Shown here: positions 6,231 to 9,776 of the stretch, in pieces
Numbering within the stretch: position 1 is the first letter of the stretch
Layout: each line of letters starts with the position of its first letter
Assembly: GCA_017620435.1 (NCBI GenBank)
Contig: JAFZQL010000010.1
Location: 1 to 9,776 of the forward strand
Reading direction: 5' to 3'
Source: Erysipelotrichaceae bacterium
GTDB lineage: Bacteria > Bacillota_I > Bacilli_A > Erysipelotrichales > Erysipelotrichaceae
DNA: 9,776 bases
The notes under the pieces: generated by a model
Database searches by the model: none
What the model was told of the DNA's origin: nothing
What the model saw: the letters and a program-made list of their open reading frames with translations, nothing else
Made by a program: the position numbers and the translations under genes

Positions 6231-7259
6231 ATGAATCTCAGACAAAACAAGATTCTGGGAAGCCTGCTTGGAGGTGCCGTGGGTGATTCCATGGGCGCAG
6301 TAACCGAGCATACTTCCCGTAGAATACTGGAAGAAAGATACGGTTTTATAACCGAAATAATTGAACCTCATGAAAGACTGAGGAAGCACGGACATGTCAG
6401 AGGTCTGGTTACCGACGACTTCTCTGTGGCTTATTATTCCGCTCAGCCGATGATTGAGAATAAATGCCATGTCAATTTTGAACTGGCAAAAGAAGGACTG
6501 CTGCGCTGGAATTCTGATCCGCGTTATTCCAACTGCGCCGGTCCTACCACGATCGTAGCGATCAACAAACTCAAGGGCATCGCTCCTCCTCCAAGCAAGC
6601 TTGATAAAGTATTATGCATCAACAGCAGAGTTACCAACGGCGGAGGAATGAAATCGGGAATCATCGGTCTGTTCAATCCGAACGATATGGACAGGACGAT
6701 CGATGAGACGATTACCTTGTGTTCTCTGACACACGACAACACGCTGGCTCTTTCCGCTGCATGCGCCATTTCCGCTGCCGTATCCAAGGCTTTTGCAGAC
6801 AACTGTTCCTACTATGATCTGATAGAAGCGGGCATCTATGGAGCAGATGAAGGCTATCGCCGTTCTTTAGGAAAAGTCAGACCGGTAGCCGGATGCAACA
6901 TCGCAAAGAAGATCGCTCTGGCTGCTCAGATCGGTCTTGATCATCAGGATGATCCGAGAAAAGCGATGGAAGAAATCGCCGATATCATTGGCTGCGGACT
7001 CTATGCCTATGAAAGCATTCCGGCAGCCTTCGGGTATATCGCCGCTACCAAAGGACAAGTCATGGATTCCATCTATCTGGCAGTAAATGCCGGTGACGAT
7101 ACCGATACAGTCGCATGTATGACCGGTTTTATTACCGGAGCTTTCTGTTCGGCAGATATGATTACTCCGGGTCTTTTGGAACTGATCGATGAAGTGAACG
7201 GTTTTGATCTCCGTAAGACGGCTTTAGCTATCGATGAGATCGTCGAAAAAGGAGAATGA
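6231..7259 (+). CDS. ADP-ribosylglycohydrolase-family protein, subtype A, copy 1
   Basis: All-alpha, metal-dependent hydrolase of the ARH/DraG superfamily, 342 residues, likely cytoplasmic because no signal or membrane segment is seen. Such enzymes use two Mg ions to hydrolyse bonds to the anomeric carbon of ribose. Visible motifs: KILGSLLGGAVGDSMGA with Gly18-Asp19; the metal-binding TDDFS at 61-65; GPTT at 104-107; TNGGGMKSG at 135-143, the counterpart of the family's NGxxMR; LTHDN at 166-170; and the C-terminal metal motif NAGDDTDTVA at 286-295, the most canonical of the set. It therefore looks catalytically competent. It starts 18 nt after permease 2, tying it to nucleoside-type import. 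It is most like the third gene of the series (shared LLRW, VTNGGxMKSGI and NGFDLRK). The true substrate is unknown: ADP-ribosylated protein, free ADP-ribose derivative or an imported ribosyl compound. Confidence 0.88.
   Translation: MNLRQNKILGSLLGGAVGDSMGAVTEHTSRRILEERYGFITEIIEPHERLRKHGHVRGLVTDDFSVAYYSAQPMIENKCHVNFELAKEGLLRWNSDPRYSNCAGPTTIVAINKLKGIAPPPSKLDKVLCINSRVTNGGGMKSGIIGLFNPNDMDRTIDETITLCSLTHDNTLALSAACAISAAVSKAFADNCSYYDLIEAGIYGADEGYRRSLGKVRPVAGCNIAKKIALAAQIGLDHQDDPRKAMEEIADIIGCGLYAYESIPAAFGYIAATKGQVMDSIYLAVNAGDDTDTVACMTGFITGAFCSADMITPGLLELIDEVNGFDLRKTALAIDEIVEKGE
7248..7254 (+). promoter_or_regulatory. Ribosome binding site that sets the second ARH gene start
   Basis: AAAGGAG lies at the end of the preceding gene, 6 nt before the ATG at 7261. 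An in-frame ATG at 7234 would add nine residues lacking any counterpart in the paralogues and has no suitable site upstream, so 7261 is chosen. Confidence 0.8.
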
Positions 7260-7260
7260 T

Positions 7261-8304
7261 ATGTTATACGATAAGATATTAGGATCATTATTAGGCGCAG
7301 CGATAGCTGATGCGATGGGAACTCCGTTGGAGAGCCGTCCTGTCTATCTGATCAAACAGGATCTGGGTGACGGAGGCTTTGTCTATGATTATAAAGACAT
7401 GCCGGCGGACAGCTTTGCCCCGGACATGAAAAAAGGAATGGTTTCAGATGACTTCTCCGTTGTCTTCGCTTCCCTGGAAGCTTTTGTGAAACACAAAGGG
7501 ATCAGCAGAGAAGCATCGATCGAAGGACTGTTAAACTGGGTCCATGACGACCGTTACAAACTGTATTCCTCCACATACATGGGTCCTACGACCAAAGAAG
7601 GGATACAGAAACTGGAAGGAACCTATGTAGCAGAAAACGAATACCGCGAAGAGATGGAATGTGATCAGAAAACCATCACCAACGGTGCAGCCATGAAAAC
7701 ATGGGTAGCAGGTCTGCTCAATCCGGGCAATGTCGAGAAAGCCATTGAAGATGCTTTGACCATGGGTGTTTTGACCCACAATAATGCTATCGCTCTTTCG
7801 GGCGGCTGTTCCGTTGCGGCTGCTACAGCTGTGGCCATGAAGGAAGACGCTACGCTTGATGAAATCGTTGAAGCGGGCATCTACGGTGCCAGAGTCGGTT
7901 ATGAAAAGGCTGTAAAGATCGCCAAGGACGCTGCCGGTGCCAGCATCGCCAAACGTATTCCACTGGCTGTCAAGATCGGTTTACGCTATTCCAACGACTT
8001 TGAAGGCTGTATCACGGAAATGACCGATGTTATCGGAACAGGACTGTTTGCCAACGAAGCAGTACCTTCCGCCTTCGGATTCATGGTCTCGGCTTCAGGC
8101 GATGTCATGGAAACGGTATATCGCAGCATCAATGCAGGAAACGACTGCGATACTACGGGTGTGATTGCAGCAAGCATGGCAGGAGCATTTAGCGGTTTTT
8201 CTTCGATCAAAGACGGCGAGAAACATCTGAAATATTTAAGTGAAGTCAACGGCATGGATATTGAAAAGATGGCGAAAGATATCACGGAGCTGTTGAATCA
8301 ATGA
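7261..8304 (+). CDS. ADP-ribosylglycohydrolase-family protein, subtype B, copy 1
   Basis: Second ARH/DraG-superfamily protein, 347 residues, presumed cytoplasmic. Motifs: KILGSLLGAAIADAMGTPL, where the usual Gly-Asp is Ala16-Asp17; SDDFS at 62-66; MGPTT at 107-111; TNGAAMK at 140-146; LTHNN at 171-175; NAGNDCDTTG at 291-300, in which Asp295, Asp297 and Thr298 fit the C-terminal metal-binding motif. Metal ligands are therefore largely kept and activity is plausible. It differs from its neighbours in an insert-like segment, RPVYLIKQDLGDGGFV (26-41), found again only in the fourth gene, which defines subtype B. It begins 1 nt after the previous stop and ends in a 4-nt ATGA overlap with the next start, so the three are tightly coupled in translation. 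Partner and substrate are not known; pairing with a subtype A protein is an inference from gene order. Confidence 0.86.
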   Translation: MLYDKILGSLLGAAIADAMGTPLESRPVYLIKQDLGDGGFVYDYKDMPADSFAPDMKKGMVSDDFSVVFASLEAFVKHKGISREASIEGLLNWVHDDRYKLYSSTYMGPTTKEGIQKLEGTYVAENEYREEMECDQKTITNGAAMKTWVAGLLNPGNVEKAIEDALTMGVLTHNNAIALSGGCSVAAATAVAMKEDATLDEIVEAGIYGARVGYEKAVKIAKDAAGASIAKRIPLAVKIGLRYSNDFEGCITEMTDVIGTGLFANEAVPSAFGFMVSASGDVMETVYRSINAGNDCDTTGVIAASMAGAFSGFSSIKDGEKHLKYLSEVNGMDIEKMAKDITELLNQ

Positions 8305-9350
8305 AAGAAGTATTAACGGATCGTCAGGGAAGGATTTACGGTTCTCTTCTGGGAGCGGCCGTAGGCGATTCCATGGGGGCCATCAGTGAAGGGTTTTCTC
8401 CGGAATTTCTGAAGCAGCGCTACAACGGTTATCTGACTGATCTGCTGCAGCCGACAGACGACGGTATGACGGTCGATTCCCATCCCGGCATGGTTTCGGA
8501 TGATTTTTCTGTGGCTTACTATACGGCTGAGGTCATGCTGGAAAACCACAGAATGATGGATCATGACATGGCCGTCAAAGGTCTGTTAAGATGGTGGGAA
8601 CATCCCGAATACACCGTTTACTGCGGACCTAGTTCCCGTAACGGTATCATGAAACTGATCGATCCGGATAAGGCAGTCAGCCATACTTCCAATCTCAAGT
8701 GTCTGAATGGTCTTGTTACCAACGGCGGAGCAATGAAGTCGGGTATTATGGGCGTTTTTAATGCCGGAGATGTCGATCAGGCGATCAGCGATACCATTAC
8801 GATGTGCAGGATAACGCACACCAATGCGCCTGCCCTGGCGGCGGCGTGTGCCGTTTCCGCTGCGGCAGCCAAAGCGTTTGATAATGATGTCACTTACCTG
8901 GATCTGATCAATGCCGGTATTTACGGATCCGAAAAGGGCTATGAATTGAGTGCATCATTCGCTGATCCGGTATGTGCTCCGGATGTTGTTTCCAAGATCA
9001 GATGGGCAGTAGAGATCGGTTTAAGTCATCAGGATGATTTTGAAACGACAATGATCGAACTGGCCGATACGATCGGCAGCGGTCTATGGGCGTATGAAGC
9101 GATCCCTTGCGCTTTCGGAATGATCGCCGCCTGTAAAGGGGATCTTTTGAAAGGGCTCTACATGGCAGTCAATGCCGGCCAGGATGCCGATTCTACGGCC
9201 TGCATGATCGGTTATATACTTGGTGCCATGCATGGCTACAGTGTCATACCGGAACGTTTCCGGAAACTGATTGATGAAGCAAACGGATTTGATCTGCGCA
9301 AGATGGCCATAGAAATCACAAAGCTGCAGGAAGGAGTCAAAGATGAATAA
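8301..9350 (+). CDS. ADP-ribosylglycohydrolase-family protein, subtype A, copy 2
   Basis: Third ARH/DraG-superfamily protein, 349 residues, closely related to the first. Motifs: IYGSLLGAAVGDSMGAISE with Gly22-Asp23; SDDFSVAYY at 66-74; CGPSS at 108-112 in place of GPTT; TNGGAMKSGI at 140-149; ITHTN at 171-175; C-terminal NAGQDADSTA at 291-300, where the usual D-x-D-T is D-A-D-S. Metal-binding acids are present, so it is probably active, but second-shell residues differ from copy 1, which may reflect another substrate. The start codon overlaps the preceding stop as ATGA; a GGAG at 8286-8289 lies 11 nt upstream, a rather long spacing, so translation probably relies on coupling. It overlaps the fourth gene by 8 nt. 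The C-terminal helix ANGFDLRKMA matches copy 1. Confidence 0.87.
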   Translation: MKEVLTDRQGRIYGSLLGAAVGDSMGAISEGFSPEFLKQRYNGYLTDLLQPTDDGMTVDSHPGMVSDDFSVAYYTAEVMLENHRMMDHDMAVKGLLRWWEHPEYTVYCGPSSRNGIMKLIDPDKAVSHTSNLKCLNGLVTNGGAMKSGIMGVFNAGDVDQAISDTITMCRITHTNAPALAAACAVSAAAAKAFDNDVTYLDLINAGIYGSEKGYELSASFADPVCAPDVVSKIRWAVEIGLSHQDDFETTMIELADTIGSGLWAYEAIPCAFGMIAACKGDLLKGLYMAVNAGQDADSTACMIGYILGAMHGYSVIPERFRKLIDEANGFDLRKMAIEITKLQEGVKDE

Positions 9351-9776
9351 AACAATCAAAAATGTCATAGCGACTGCTGCCTGTGCCGATGCTTTTGCCA
9401 TGCCTTTAATGACCCGTTCTCCGCAACTGATCAGACAGGATCTGGGAGACGGTTCTCTTGTAAAAGAACTGATTGCTCCGCCTGCCGACTGTCCGGGATA
9501 TGAATTTCAAAAAGGCAGCGTTACCGACAGTTTTGCTTCAGCATACTGTCTGCTGAAGTCTTTCCTGAATAACGGCGTCAGCTATGAAAGCACAGTTGCC
9601 GGTCTGCTGGATTTCAAGTATGGCGAAACATCCAGATACTACGATGTTTTTGCTTCCGGCACCGACCGTTATTCTATGGAATTTATTGAAGGAACGCACG
9701 TATTCAACCGTTTTGATAAAGTTCCTTGTGAACATCGCAGGCATTCTAATGAAGCGGCATCCAGAGCCTGGGTGGC
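9343..9776 (+). CDS. ADP-ribosylglycohydrolase-family protein, subtype B, copy 2; divergent, cut by window end
   Basis: The first 144 residues of a fourth ARH-like protein; the frame is open at the right edge. AAGGAG at 9331-9336, 6 nt before the ATG, and an 8-nt overlap with the previous gene support the start. It is recognised by similarity to the second gene: SPQLIRQDLGDGSLV (26-40), a Pro-Ala-Asp at 47-49, GLLDF near 87, EGTHVFN at 116-122, and AASRAWV against that gene's AAMKTWV. Family signatures are eroded: GSLLG is lost before Ala15-Asp16, TDDF is TDSF (61-64) without the second metal Asp, GPTT is SGTD (105-108), and TNGAAMK is SNEAASR (135-141). The reading frame is intact, so this is not an obvious pseudogene. 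It may be a catalytically dead partner of the preceding protein. The C-terminal metal motif lies beyond the window. Confidence 0.8.
   Translation, partial: MNKTIKNVIATAACADAFAMPLMTRSPQLIRQDLGDGSLVKELIAPPADCPGYEFQKGSVTDSFASAYCLLKSFLNNGVSYESTVAGLLDFKYGETSRYYDVFASGTDRYSMEFIEGTHVFNRFDKVPCEHRRHSNEAASRAWV

Noticed and set aside
6231..9350. Recent tandem duplication giving near-identical DNA repeats
   Set aside because: The paralogues share motifs but differ widely across their length, so duplication is old and no long DNA repeat is present.
1..9776. CRISPR array, tRNA or rRNA gene, insertion sequence, phage gene
   Set aside because: No spaced repeats, tRNA-like cloverleaf, transposase or integrase motif was seen; the window is filled with ordinary metabolic and transport genes.

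Overview
The window looks like chromosomal DNA of a Bacillota (Firmicutes) bacterium, probably a gut or host-associated anaerobe. The signs are strong AGGAGG-type ribosome binding sites, a short lysine-rich lipoprotein signal, a cre-like operator in the promoter, and moderate GC with AT-rich intergenic DNA. An Erysipelotrichia or related lineage would fit, but that is inference and no marker gene settles it.

Layout. On the minus strand, running off the left edge, is most of a PepD-type M20 dipeptidase (Xaa-His dipeptidase) gene. A 280-bp AT-rich divergent region follows. It carries a perfect 16-bp palindrome, a short direct repeat, and a sigma-A-like promoter whose -35 box lies inside a near-perfect LacI/CcpA-type operator. 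From 1494 to the right edge every gene is on the plus strand and looks like one operon of at least eight genes: a BMP-family substrate-binding lipoprotein, a double-NBD ABC ATPase, two BPD_transp_2-type permeases, and four consecutive ADP-ribosylglycohydrolase (ARH/DraG) superfamily genes, the last cut by the window end. Genes after the ATPase overlap or are separated by fewer than 20 nt. The only sizeable internal gap, between lipoprotein and ATPase, holds a perfect 12-bp stem-loop.

How the genes may work together. The transporter is of the BmpDEFG / NupNOPQ type, which in characterised cases imports nucleosides. The four ARH-like proteins have no signal peptides and should be cytoplasmic. 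ARH enzymes hydrolyse bonds to the anomeric carbon of ribose. The simplest reading is uptake of a nucleoside-like or ribosylated compound followed by hydrolysis in the cytoplasm, under carbon-source control. The substrate is not evident from sequence.

The most unusual feature is the ARH cluster. The four paralogues alternate as A-B-A-B: genes 1 and 3 are one subtype, genes 2 and 4 another. This suggests duplication of a two-gene unit and possibly heteromeric A/B enzymes. The second B copy has lost several signature active-site residues and may be a pseudoenzyme.
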